Origin: a bacterium
GTDB lineage: Bacteria > Armatimonadota > UBA5829
Reading direction: 5' to 3'
DNA: 64,000 bases
Assembly (NCBI GenBank): GCA_021372295.1
Contig: JAJFUS010000006.1
Span: 1 to 64,000 of the forward strand
The notes beneath the pieces are model-generated. The model was given only the letters and a program-made list of their open reading frames with translations. It had not been told where the DNA came from and ran no database searches. Made by a program: the position numbers and the translations under genes. How positions within the stretch are numbered: the first letter of the stretch is position 1; the number at the start of each line of letters is the position of its first letter. This document shows positions 43,347-51,522 of the stretch, in pieces.

Positions 43347-45077
43347 ATGCAGAAGACTGAAGCAATTGGCGAGATATTCTTAAGACTGGGAATCGTCTCG
43401 AGGCAGCAGCTCGACCAGGCCATGGACAAGCAGAAGCTCCTGAAGCGACAGGACTCGCTCGGCGACGTGCTCGTCAGTATGGGACTGATCTCGGAGAAAG
43501 ACCGTGTCAGGGCATTAGGCGAGCAGTGGGGCGTGCCTTTCGTGGACGTATCCGAGCTTGAAGTGGACAGCGCGGTCGTAAAGCTGGTGGCGCAAAGCGT
43601 TGCGCGCAAACTCAAGGTGCTGCCCGTTGCCAGGAAGAATGGCAAGCTCGCCCTTGCCATGAAGAACCCGCTGGATATCTTCGCCATTGACGAAATTCGC
43701 ATGATGACCGGCGCGGACGTGGAACCCGCGATTGCGCCCGAAGAAGACATCATCAACGCCATCGGACGACTCTACAGGGCCGGGGCGAGTTCTTCCGAGC
43801 AGTTTAACGACGTTATAAAGGAGTTCGACTCCGCCAATATAGACTTCACCGGCGGCAATCATGGAGATGAAGACGAAGACATCTCCATCGAGCAGCTTCG
43901 GGAACTCTCTGAAGAGGCCCCGGTCATAAAGCTGGCCAACATGATTATCAGCCGGGGAGTCAGCGACGGAGCAAGCGATATTCACATAGAGCCAGGCAAA
44001 GACGGCGTGCGAGTCCGCCTGAGAATAGACGGTCTTCTGCACGAGGTAATGCAAGTTCCAAAGAAAGTCCAGGCGTCGCTGACGTCCCGTTTCAAGATCA
44101 TGGCCGAGATGGACATCGCCACCAAGCGAACTCCGCAGGACGGCAGAATCTCGGCGGTAATCGACAACAGGCAGTTCGACTTTCGTGTATCCACTCTGCC
44201 GTCGGTATTCGGTGAGAAGATCGTTCTGAGAATTCTGGACAAGAGCTCGATATCCATCGGGCTTCACAAACTTGGCCTGCTGCCGGAGACACTCGAACGG
44301 TTCGAAAGCCTGATCTCCCGCACATACGGGATCATACTGGTCACGGGACCGACAGGCAGCGGCAAGTCGACGACGCTTTACTCGGTTCTTTCAAAACTCA
44401 ACTCGGGCGAAAAAAACATTCTGACTATCGAAGACCCGGTCGAATACGAAGTCGCGGGTCTTACGCAGGTTCAGATCAACACCCGAGCCGGCCTGACGTT
44501 CGCGTCGGGCCTCAGAACCATGCTCAGGCAGGACCCGGATATAGCGATGATCGGTGAAATTCGAGACGCCGAGACCGCGACAATCGCCACCGAGGCGGCT
44601 TTAACGGGTCACCTTGTGCTATCGACCCTGCACACAAACGACGCGCCTGGCGCGCTGACTCGAATGGTCGATATGGGGATCGAGCCATTCCTGATCGCAT
44701 CGAGCGTAATCGGTGTATTGGCGCAGAGGCTTGTGCGAGTGGTCTGCCCGAAGTGTAAAGAACAATATCAACCGCCGCGCGACGCGATCAAGCGGCTGGG
44801 AATAGATGTCGATGGCGACACCAGAGTGAGTTTTTATCGAGGCAAAGGCTGCGACCACTGCCGCGGCAATGGATACAAGGGCAGGCTCGGAGTCTACGAA
44901 CTGATGCTGGTCAACGACCGCGTCCGCGACCTGGTGCTGCAAAAATCGTCTGCGCACCTAATACGCGAAGCGGCAATCGAAACAGGAATGAAGAGTCTGA
45001 AAGACGACGCCATAGCAAAGATTTTGCTGGGACAAACGACACTTGAGGAATGCCTGCGGGTCATATACGCGGGTTAG
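43347..45077 (+). CDS. pilB: Type IV pilus extension ATPase PilB
   Basis: A hexameric secretion ATPase that powers pilus extension at the inner membrane. The 576 residues have an N-terminal MshEN-type region (EAIGEIFLRLGIVSRQQLDQAM ... ALGEQWGVPFVDVSELEVD), Walker A GPTGSGKSTTLY, Asp box IEDPVEYE, Walker B MIGEIRDAETA, His box LVLSTLHTNDAPG, and the tetracysteine zinc motif CPKCKEQ...CDHCRGNGYKGR that distinguishes PilB from PilT. MshEN domains bind c-di-GMP in several PilB/MshE proteins, which is relevant to the sigma-GGDEF gene downstream. Confidence 0.96.
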   Translation: MQKTEAIGEIFLRLGIVSRQQLDQAMDKQKLLKRQDSLGDVLVSMGLISEKDRVRALGEQWGVPFVDVSELEVDSAVVKLVAQSVARKLKVLPVARKNGKLALAMKNPLDIFAIDEIRMMTGADVEPAIAPEEDIINAIGRLYRAGASSSEQFNDVIKEFDSANIDFTGGNHGDEDEDISIEQLRELSEEAPVIKLANMIISRGVSDGASDIHIEPGKDGVRVRLRIDGLLHEVMQVPKKVQASLTSRFKIMAEMDIATKRTPQDGRISAVIDNRQFDFRVSTLPSVFGEKIVLRILDKSSISIGLHKLGLLPETLERFESLISRTYGIILVTGPTGSGKSTTLYSVLSKLNSGEKNILTIEDPVEYEVAGLTQVQINTRAGLTFASGLRTMLRQDPDIAMIGEIRDAETATIATEAALTGHLVLSTLHTNDAPGALTRMVDMGIEPFLIASSVIGVLAQRLVRVVCPKCKEQYQPPRDAIKRLGIDVDGDTRVSFYRGKGCDHCRGNGYKGRLGVYELMLVNDRVRDLVLQKSSAHLIREAAIETGMKSLKDDAIAKILLGQTTLEECLRVIYAG

Positions 45078-45094
45078 AAGTCGGAGGCACAGAG

Positions 45095-46231
45095 TTGGAA
45101 GCTCGGCTGGATTCAAATTTTGACGACGAGATAATCGAGGCATCGGGCGAATCGAGTGTCAAGTCGATTGAGGACTTGCACCTCGACGACCTGCTGCGCG
45201 AGGTAGGTGAGCGTGGAGCGTCCGACCTGCACCTTGCGGTCGGCCTGCCGCCGATGCTGCGCGTGGACGGTTCGCTCAACCGCACCAACTATCGTCCGTT
45301 GGGGCCGAATGACACTCAGCGGATCGTTTACGATATACTGACCAACGACCAGGTCGAAAAGTTCGAGCGAACAAAAGAACTCGACTTTTCTTATGGCGTG
45401 AAGGGCATCGGCAGGTACCGTGTCAACGTCTACAGGCAGCGCGGCAGTGTCGGCGCGGCCTTGAGAGCTATTCCAGACCAGGTTCCGACATTCGAGCAGC
45501 TCGGGCTTCCACCAGTGCTTCGTGAACTGTGTAAGAAACACAGTGGACTGATCCTGGTCACCGGCCCGACCGGCAGCGGCAAGTCCACCACAATAGCGTG
45601 TATGATCGACACAATCAACAGCGATAAGCCTCTGCACATAATGACGATGGAAGACCCAATAGAGTATCTCCATCGACACAAGAGATGCATGGTCAATCAG
45701 CGCGAACTGGGCCAAGACACCGACGCCTTCAGCAACGCATTACGGGCTGTCCTAAGAGAAGACCCTGACGTGATTCTCATCGGAGAGATGCGCGACCTGG
45801 AAACCATATCCGCCGCGCTCACTCTCGCCGAGACCGGCCACCTTGTGTTCGGCACGCTCCACACCAGATGCGCGCCGCAAACTATCGACCGCGTGGTGGA
45901 CGTCTTTCCACCGCACCAGCAGGATCAGATCAGAGTGCAGCTTTCCAATACCATCGAAGCGGTAGTCGCTCAGCAGCTCCTGCCGCGAAACGGCGGAGGC
46001 AGATGCGCCGCCATCGAGATCATGGTCGCCACCTCGGCCATCAGAAACCTGATCCGGGAAGGCAAGACCTATCAGATATACAGCTCGCTGGAAACGGGCG
46101 CGCAGTTCGGCATGCAGACTATGGACAGACAGCTCTCCGAAATGCAGCGGATGGGCTATATAACTCAGGAAGAGGCGCTTGCCCGCGCAATTGACAGAGA
46201 AAACGTGAAAAGGCTGCTCCAGGGGGGTTAA
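45095..46231 (+). CDS. pilT: Type IV pilus retraction ATPase PilT
   Basis: A retraction motor of about 378 residues. It has HLDDLLREVGERGASDLHLAVG at the N terminus, Walker A VTGPTGSGKSTTIA, MEDPIEYLH, Walker B ILIGEMRDLETI, GHLVFGTLHT and no zinc-binding tetracysteine, all pointing to PilT. The start is probably TTG at 45095 with GGAGG eight bases upstream; an ATG at 45050 inside pilB has its Shine-Dalgarno too close. The AIRNLIREGK segment matches the PilT AIRNLIRE motif needed for retraction. Confidence 0.95.
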   Translation: MEARLDSNFDDEIIEASGESSVKSIEDLHLDDLLREVGERGASDLHLAVGLPPMLRVDGSLNRTNYRPLGPNDTQRIVYDILTNDQVEKFERTKELDFSYGVKGIGRYRVNVYRQRGSVGAALRAIPDQVPTFEQLGLPPVLRELCKKHSGLILVTGPTGSGKSTTIACMIDTINSDKPLHIMTMEDPIEYLHRHKRCMVNQRELGQDTDAFSNALRAVLREDPDVILIGEMRDLETISAALTLAETGHLVFGTLHTRCAPQTIDRVVDVFPPHQQDQIRVQLSNTIEAVVAQQLLPRNGGGRCAAIEIMVATSAIRNLIREGKTYQIYSSLETGAQFGMQTMDRQLSEMQRMGYITQEEALARAIDRENVKRLLQGG

Positions 46232-46237
46232 AGCAAT

Positions 46238-47452
46238 ATGTCAACCTTTGTTTATACGGCGCTGGACCCAAGCGGTAAGACCGTCAAGGGCAAAGTGGAT
46301 GCCGAGAGCGAGCAGTTGGTGCTCTCCAAGCTCCACGAACAAAGATACCATATACTTTCGGTGACGCAGGAGAAATCACGCACCGCCAAGCCGACGACGT
46401 CCACGCCGTCGAATAAAAAAGTCAAACTCAATGACATGGTCATATTCAGCCGGCAGTTCGCAACTATGATCGACGCCGGCATAGCCATAGTCCGATGTCT
46501 GGACATTCTGGAAAGTCAAACGAAAGACCCAGTCCTGAAGCCTGTCATCGCGCAGTGCAAGAAAGACGTCAAGGGCGGCTTAAGCCTTACCGACGCATTC
46601 AGCAAACACCCTGGCGTGTTCTCGCGACTGTATGTAAACATGGTCAAGGCGGCGGAAACCGGCGGTATTCTCGATAAAATACTGGAAAGACTTTCAGGGT
46701 TCCTGGAAAGCGAGCAGGAGATTCGCGGCAAGATCAAATCGGCTATGATTTACCCAATCCTGGTCTTGAGTTTCGCGGTGATTATGATTATCGCGCTGTT
46801 TCTATTCGTTTTGCCCAAATTCAAAGAGATATTCGATTCTATGGGCGTAGAAATGCCGGGCGCCACCAAGTTTTTGTTCAGCGCCAGCGACTTGGCGGTG
46901 AAGTTCTGGTATGTTGGTCCGATCCTGGCGGTCGGCGGATTCTTTGCCTACAAGTGGTACAGCAAAACCGACAGCGGCGCCTGGCAAATCGACACCATGA
47001 AACTGAAGTTTCCTGTTATCGGCGAACTGGTGCAGAAGATGGCGATCTCCAGATTCTCGCGAACATTCGCCACTCTCATCGCCAGCGGTGTACCTATGAT
47101 GAGGTCGCTGGAGATAGTCGGAGAAACATCGGGCAATCGCGTCATTGCACACGCAATCGAGAGCGCTCGCAACGCCATCCGCGAGGGGCAGAAGATTAGC
47201 GCTCCACTTGCGGCCAGCGGACTTTTCCCAACTATGGTCACACACATGATCGACATCGGCGAAGAGACCGGCCGGCTCTCCGAAATGCTTGCCAAGGTCT
47301 CGGACTTCTACGATCAGGAGGTCGACAACGCCGTGAAGGGGCTCACCTCTATGATCGAGCCTCTTCTGATAGTCGTGATGGGCGGATTGGTAGGTTTCAT
47401 CGCCGTATCCATCATGGCTCCTATATTCAAGCTGATCAGCTCAGTGGGGTAA
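46238..47452 (+). CDS. pilC: Type IV pilus inner-membrane platform protein PilC
   Basis: A polytopic GspF/PilC-family platform protein (404 aa) on which the ATPases act. It contains two T2SF domains: one with DMVIFSRQFATMIDAGIAIVRCLDIL, VFSRLYVNMVKAAETGGILDKIL and the membrane helix AMIYPILVLSFAVIMIIALFLFVLP, and a second with ISRFSRTFATLIASGVPMMRSLEIV and THMIDIGEETGRL, ending in a membrane helix. It starts 6 bases after pilT. No pilin gene follows, so the pilins are elsewhere. Confidence 0.95.
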   Translation: MSTFVYTALDPSGKTVKGKVDAESEQLVLSKLHEQRYHILSVTQEKSRTAKPTTSTPSNKKVKLNDMVIFSRQFATMIDAGIAIVRCLDILESQTKDPVLKPVIAQCKKDVKGGLSLTDAFSKHPGVFSRLYVNMVKAAETGGILDKILERLSGFLESEQEIRGKIKSAMIYPILVLSFAVIMIIALFLFVLPKFKEIFDSMGVEMPGATKFLFSASDLAVKFWYVGPILAVGGFFAYKWYSKTDSGAWQIDTMKLKFPVIGELVQKMAISRFSRTFATLIASGVPMMRSLEIVGETSGNRVIAHAIESARNAIREGQKISAPLAASGLFPTMVTHMIDIGEETGRLSEMLAKVSDFYDQEVDNAVKGLTSMIEPLLIVVMGGLVGFIAVSIMAPIFKLISSVG

Positions 47453-47511
47453 TCAGTTGTTAGTGTTTAGTTGTTAGTATTTAATTATTGTCACGGGGAT
47501 CCATGATCCCC
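47453..47511. repeat. Short tandem repeats and hairpin between pilC and the sigma factor
   Basis: TTAGTGTTTAGTTGTTAGTATTTAA-type units (47459-47485, written here only as a pattern) are followed by a small hairpin GGGGATC-CAT-GATCCCC (47495-47511). The hairpin lacks a following T run of more than three. Confidence 0.55.
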
Positions 47512-47542
47512 AGCACTTATTTCTATCTTGTGAGGCAACAAT

Positions 47543-48886
47543 ATGCGGATGGGAAGTGTCCGAAAACTTAGTGAAGATGAAATCCAGGATCGCCTGACTC
47601 AGTATGCCCAGCATCCTGAACCCATTGTCAGGGACGAGATAGTCCTCCAGTACGCCAACCTGGTCGAGAGCATTGGCCGCAGGTTCATGGGAGCATGCGA
47701 GCCTCTGGAAGACCTTGTCCAGGAAGGCTACGTCGGGCTGATTACGTCTGTAGACAAATACGACGGCGATAAGGGAGTAAAGTTTTCGACTTACGCCACG
47801 CATTTCATAGTCGGTCAAATAAAGCACTATCTGCGCGACAAGGGCAAGATCATCAAAGAGCCGGCATGGCTTCAGGAACTCAACCAGAAGATGACCCGAG
47901 TGATCGAGGCCTTAAACCAGCAACACAACCGCCAGCCCAGCGAAAAGGAAATTGCGGAAGTGATGCAGATGCCGGAAAGCACCGTGCGGGAAATGCTCAC
48001 AACGCGCGAGGTCTTCAAAGTGACTTCTCTCGACGGCGATAAAGACGAAGGCTCCGGCCCAAGGGAAGAAGAGAAAATCTCAGACCAGAAAGTGGTCTCG
48101 TTCCAACTTCCCCTAGAGGATAAGATCGTCCTCGAGGCAGCGCTCGATCGCCTGAAGGACATCGAGCAGCAGGTGATAGCCGACCACTTCTATAAAGGTC
48201 TAAACCAGACCGAAATCGCAAAAAAACTGGGCATAAGCTGCAATTATGTCTCGCATATACTGCGTAATGGCACGAAAAAACTCAGAAAAATTCTGGCCAC
48301 CGACGAGATCCGCGATGCGCAGATGCAGCGAACTCACGTCTCCAAGCGCTCAAAACCCAGGGACAACGCAGTCGAGTCTATGAGCGTGCTGGATTCCAAT
48401 ACCGGCCTCTACAATAGAGGGTATTTCATGGAGCGGCTCGATGAGGAAATAAGCCGGGCATATCGCAGCAATCACAAGCTGTCGATCCTGCTTGTGGACA
48501 TACAGCTTCCCAGCGATCTGGACAGCTATATTCGCATGGTCAGGATGGACGACTACCTTTACAACGTAGCCCAGTCCATACGTGTGCAGGTTCGCAAAAT
48601 GGATCTGGTCGCGCGGTTCGGAGAAACATCGTTCGCACTTCTGCTTCCACACATAGCAACCAATGCGCAGCACGTCGCGGACAGGGTGGCTTCAATCACC
48701 GCGTCGGTGGAAATGGACTCCGGTCGAAAGCAAAAGGTCAGCGGCACGGCGAATATCGGCATTGCCAAATATCCCGCGGACGCCTTCACCGCCAAAGACA
48801 TGCTCGAAAAAGCAGCCGAGAACCTGGGCGTTCCACTGGAACAGCTAATGCGCGAGAGCAACTCGCAGATGAAAAAGGCAGCATAG
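47543..48886 (+). CDS. Sigma factor (SigB/WhiG-FliA-like) fused to a degenerate GGDEF domain
   Basis: A 447-residue fusion. Residues 25-100 are sigma region 2 (EPLEDLVQEGYVGLITSVDKY, then VKFSTYATHFIVGQIKHYLRDK). Residues 106-165 are region 3. Residues 190-252 are region 4 with the helix-turn-helix LNQTEIAKKLGISCNYVSHIL. This is a group 3 sigma factor of the SigB/SigF/WhiG type. After a basic linker (255-280) comes a GGDEF fold, 284-437: LDSNTGLYNRGYFMERLDEE, LSILLVDI, then RKMD (351-354), LVARF and GETSF (360-364) where RxxD, five residues and GGDEF are expected. The catalytic signature is lost but the RxxD inhibitory-site motif is kept. The gene follows pilC by about 90 bases. I infer a c-di-GMP-responsive sigma factor, perhaps for pilus or surface genes. 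There is no anti-sigma gene beside it. Confidence 0.88.
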   Translation: MRMGSVRKLSEDEIQDRLTQYAQHPEPIVRDEIVLQYANLVESIGRRFMGACEPLEDLVQEGYVGLITSVDKYDGDKGVKFSTYATHFIVGQIKHYLRDKGKIIKEPAWLQELNQKMTRVIEALNQQHNRQPSEKEIAEVMQMPESTVREMLTTREVFKVTSLDGDKDEGSGPREEEKISDQKVVSFQLPLEDKIVLEAALDRLKDIEQQVIADHFYKGLNQTEIAKKLGISCNYVSHILRNGTKKLRKILATDEIRDAQMQRTHVSKRSKPRDNAVESMSVLDSNTGLYNRGYFMERLDEEISRAYRSNHKLSILLVDIQLPSDLDSYIRMVRMDDYLYNVAQSIRVQVRKMDLVARFGETSFALLLPHIATNAQHVADRVASITASVEMDSGRKQKVSGTANIGIAKYPADAFTAKDMLEKAAENLGVPLEQLMRESNSQMKKAA

Positions 48887-48925
48887 CCTTCCAGGCTCTA
48901 GGACATATCGAAAGGGAGAGGGCAC

Positions 48926-48958
48926 GACGCCCGAAGGAAAAGGAGACCTTCGGGCGTC
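48926..48958 (+). terminator. Hairpin after the sigma-GGDEF gene
   Basis: A perfect 12-bp stem, GACGCCCGAAGG/CCTTCGGGCGTC, with a 9-base purine loop. No T run follows, so termination is uncertain; it separates the sigma gene from the RNA gene downstream. Confidence 0.5.
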
Positions 48959-48964
48959 AACACG

Positions 48965-48993
48965 TTGTAAAGCGCGGCATGGTGTGGTAATAT
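48965..48993 (+). promoter_or_regulatory. Promoter of the 6S-like RNA
   Basis: TTGTAA (48965-48970), 17 bases and TAATAT (48988-48993) preceded by TGG (extended -10). Transcription would start near 49000, about 25 bases before the closing stem of the RNA. Confidence 0.55.
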
Positions 48994-49023
48994 ACTTATG
49001 GCAATAGAATATGGGCAATGATT

Positions 49024-49217
49024 TAAGGCCCTGCGGTGTACGTGATTAGTCGAGGAAGTTTTGAGCCGACACTCAAAATTGAAGGAGCCTTTCTTGCCGA
49101 TCCCTAAGTGGCAGTCCCGAGCAATCGGGAAATCGCGAAGGTCTGCAGGAGGCGCCGCCCTGGTTCGCTAGGGTTCAAAAACTCGGTAGACACACGGCAC
49201 AGGCGGGGCCTTTTGCT
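49024..49217 (+). ncRNA. ssrS: Probable 6S RNA
   Basis: No protein is encoded here, but the sequence has the plan of 6S RNA, the regulator that mimics an open promoter and binds housekeeping RNA polymerase. The ends pair in a long closing stem: AAGGCCCTGC (from 49025) with GCGGGGCCTT (to 49212), extended by GTG/CGTG with GCAC pairs. A TTTTGAGCCGA segment on the 5' side and GGTTCAAAAACTCGG on the 3' side lie where the central bubble of 6S RNAs carries similar words. Terminal arms include CCCTGG-TTCG-CTAGGG and CCCGA-GCAA-TCGGG. A T-rich tract follows the closing stem. The length of about 190 is right. A covariance search would settle it. Confidence 0.6.
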
Positions 49218-49262
49218 TTTGACTCTCTCGCGCAAAAATCCGGCAGTCGGGAGGTGTCGAGG

Positions 49263-49463
49263 ATGACACGCAGTGAGATCTCGGGAGCGATTGTGAGGAT
49301 GAAAACCAGGGACGAGTATGACGGCATGCTCGGCAAGGTGTGCGGCGCGGAAGATGGGGGCGAGATGCTTGTGGTGAAACACCGGCCAATTACTTTTCCT
49401 CGCCGCCGAAACACTACTCTCCATTGTTTCAGGAGAGATGAAATCGAGATAGTAAGAGGCTGA
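49263..49463 (+). CDS. Small hypothetical protein, possibly KOW/SH3-like
   Basis: A 66-residue frame beginning MTRSEISGAIVRMKTRDEYD and ending RRDEIEIVRG. GGGAGG lies 8 bases before the ATG and a strong terminator follows the stop by 20 bases. The alternation of short strands with DGMLGKVCGAEDGGEMLVVKH suggests a small beta-barrel of KOW/SH3 kind, but I cannot name it. It could be cotranscribed with the RNA upstream if termination there is incomplete. Confidence 0.5.
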   Translation: MTRSEISGAIVRMKTRDEYDGMLGKVCGAEDGGEMLVVKHRPITFPRRRNTTLHCFRRDEIEIVRG

Positions 49464-49482
49464 CGGCCTCTGTTGATATAAC

Positions 49483-49521
49483 AAAAGGCGTTTCGCAGAT
49501 ATGCGGAGCGCCTTTTTGATT
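49483..49521 (+). terminator. Intrinsic terminator before the photolyase gene
   Basis: A 14-bp stem, AAAAGGCGTTTCGC with GCGGAGCGCCTTTT (three G-U or T-G pairs), a 6-base loop and TTTTTGATTTTT after it. It ends 12 bases before the photolyase ATG. Confidence 0.85.
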
Positions 49522-49533
49522 TTTGGCGCAATC

Positions 49534-50898
49534 ATGGATAAAAACCTTTACGCAAAGAGAGTGGTCGAGCTCAATAATCTTCCCGTTGATGAGGGCGGCA
49601 AGTGTGTAATATACTGGATGCAGCGTTCTCAGCGCGCAACCGACAACCCCGCGCTCAACTCTGCCGTCAATCTGGCGAATGATCTCGGCAAGCCTCTGCT
49701 CGTCTATTTCGGCCTATTTGACGTATACCCGATGGCAAGCGTTCGGGTTTTTAAGTTTATGCTCGAAGGCTTGAAAGAAGCGTCCGCAGCTCTGATCGAC
49801 AAAGGCATTCCGTTTCTAATGCGCCGGGAGATGCCCCCTGAGGGCATAGTTCGAGCGGCAATCGAATTTAACGCATGCGCGGTTGTAGTGGATGAAGATT
49901 ACCTCAACATCGGACGCTCATGGCGCAAAATCGCCGCCGACAGACTGCCCGTCAGGCTCATTCAGATCGACGCCGAAACCATTGTCCCCGCGCGGATCAC
50001 CCACAAAGAGGAATGGGGCGCATACACCATCCGTCCAAAGATTCTCAAAGCTCTAGACCAGTATATGACGGACATCCCCGACAGCTCAATCAATCACAAA
50101 CTGCGCTTGGAACCCGGCAATTCGATTGATCTATCAACAGTCGATCCTCTTACTCTTGCCAACTCACTGGACGTGGATCAGCAGGTCACTCCGACGCCCC
50201 ACTCTATCGGTGGATTGTCCGAAGCCTTAAGCCGGCTTGAACGATTCATCCGCGAAGGCCTGCCCCGCTATAGTGACGAGAAAAACGACATCGGAGTATC
50301 GGTGTCCAGCAACCTGAGTCCGTATCTGCATTTCGGGCAAATATCATCGCTTCGCACTGCGTTGGCTGTGCAAGATGCCGACGCGCCGGGAGAGAGCATA
50401 GACGCATTTCTGGAACAAATCATAGTGCGGCGCGAGCTTGCAATCAATTTCTGCCTGTATAACAATCGCTACGATTCCCTGGACGCAGCCTCCGACTGGG
50501 CGCGCCGCACGCTCGATGCCCACCGCACAGACGAGCGCCCGGAACTCTACTTGCTGGAAGAACTGGAATCAGCGCAGACTTACGACCAATTGTGGAATGC
50601 GGCTCAACTCGAACTTGTACGGTTCGGCAGGATTCATTCGTATATGCGCATGGTTTGGGCAAAAAACATACTCGTGTGGTCGCCGACCCCCGAAGAAGCC
50701 CTCTCACAAGCGATCTATCTCAACGACAAATACGCCCTCGACGGCCGCGACCCCAACGGCTACGCAAACATTGCGTGGTGCATATTCGGCAAGCACGACC
50801 GCCCATTTGCCGAACGCCCCATCTTTGGCAAGATTCGCTGCATGACCAGCGAGGCCACTATGCGCAAAACCCATTGGCGCAATTACATCAAACCCTGA
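49534..50898 (+). CDS. phr: Class II deoxyribodipyrimidine photolyase
   Basis: A light-dependent FAD enzyme that splits cyclobutane pyrimidine dimers. The 454 residues show the class II pattern: VIYWMQRSQRATDNPAL near the N terminus, LSPYLHFGQIS, EQIIVRRELAINFCLYN, HSYMRMVWAKNILVWS and the C-terminal DRPFAERPIFGKIRCMT. The ATG at 49534 (MDKNLYAKRVVELN) lies after the terminator; an upstream in-frame ATG at 49501 would fall inside that hairpin. The gene indicates a lit habitat or one exposed at times to sunlight. Confidence 0.95.
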   Translation: MDKNLYAKRVVELNNLPVDEGGKCVIYWMQRSQRATDNPALNSAVNLANDLGKPLLVYFGLFDVYPMASVRVFKFMLEGLKEASAALIDKGIPFLMRREMPPEGIVRAAIEFNACAVVVDEDYLNIGRSWRKIAADRLPVRLIQIDAETIVPARITHKEEWGAYTIRPKILKALDQYMTDIPDSSINHKLRLEPGNSIDLSTVDPLTLANSLDVDQQVTPTPHSIGGLSEALSRLERFIREGLPRYSDEKNDIGVSVSSNLSPYLHFGQISSLRTALAVQDADAPGESIDAFLEQIIVRRELAINFCLYNNRYDSLDAASDWARRTLDAHRTDERPELYLLEELESAQTYDQLWNAAQLELVRFGRIHSYMRMVWAKNILVWSPTPEEALSQAIYLNDKYALDGRDPNGYANIAWCIFGKHDRPFAERPIFGKIRCMTSEATMRKTHWRNYIKP

Positions 50899-50922
50899 GA
50901 GATTAAAAGCGGCTCGGCGCTC

Positions 50923-51510
50923 CTATGTTTTTCGATACCCGGCAAGGAAACGCTTCACGTAAAGCTCATAATCGAACTCAACGGAAGTATTGATGACCTT
51001 ACTAAACAACATGTTTGTAAGCATTGGGCCTGCAAACGTCCTGACAATCTGATCGATGTTATTTTCCTTAAGCTCACCAGTCTGTTGATAATAACGAAAA
51101 AACTTGGCGAGCCCATCATCAAACGATTGCATGATTCTCAGAGCATCTCCACTAAGTAACACGGGGTATCGACTCAGCTCAGGAAGCAAACTAATGATGT
51201 GGTCAATATCGCTGCTTAGAGTCACACTTAAACCCTTCGCGAGCGCAAGAAGGTCCTGCTCCAAGTTTCCGGTAGGCTCAAAAAGCAAGTCCAGCATTTT
51301 TTGCGCTTGCCGGTTGATTCCGGCAGACAATAGCTCGTCTTTGGAACGGAAATGACGGTACAATGTGACCTCTGTAAACCCCGCCCTGGCGGCAATTTCC
51401 CTTGTGGTCGTACCCAGGTACCCTTTTTCGTCCAATATGTCCATTGCTGCCGCAATCAAGGCTTCATAAGTCGAACTCCTTGATTCATCGCGATGCTTAT
51501 CGTTAGCCAT
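50923..51510 (-). CDS. TetR family transcriptional regulator
   Basis: A 195-residue regulator with the N-terminal helix-turn-helix TTREIAARAGFTEVTLYRHFRSKDELL and a helical ligand-binding C-terminal domain. It lies 12 bases downstream of the tolC-like gene on the same strand and opposite the transporter genes, so it most likely represses the efflux system by binding the palindrome in the shared promoter region at 52971-52990. The ligand is unknown. Confidence 0.93.
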   Translation of the reverse strand: MANDKHRDESRSSTYEALIAAAMDILDEKGYLGTTTREIAARAGFTEVTLYRHFRSKDELLSAGINRQAQKMLDLLFEPTGNLEQDLLALAKGLSVTLSSDIDHIISLLPELSRYPVLLSGDALRIMQSFDDGLAKFFRYYQQTGELKENNIDQIVRTFAGPMLTNMLFSKVINTSVEFDYELYVKRFLAGYRKT

Positions 51511-51522
51511 TTCGCATTCCTC

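Noticed and set aside
47543-48886. An active diguanylate cyclase
   Set aside because: The signature reads GETSF instead of GG(D/E)EF and the substrate-binding ND...GH region is not conserved, so a receptor role is more likely than catalysis.
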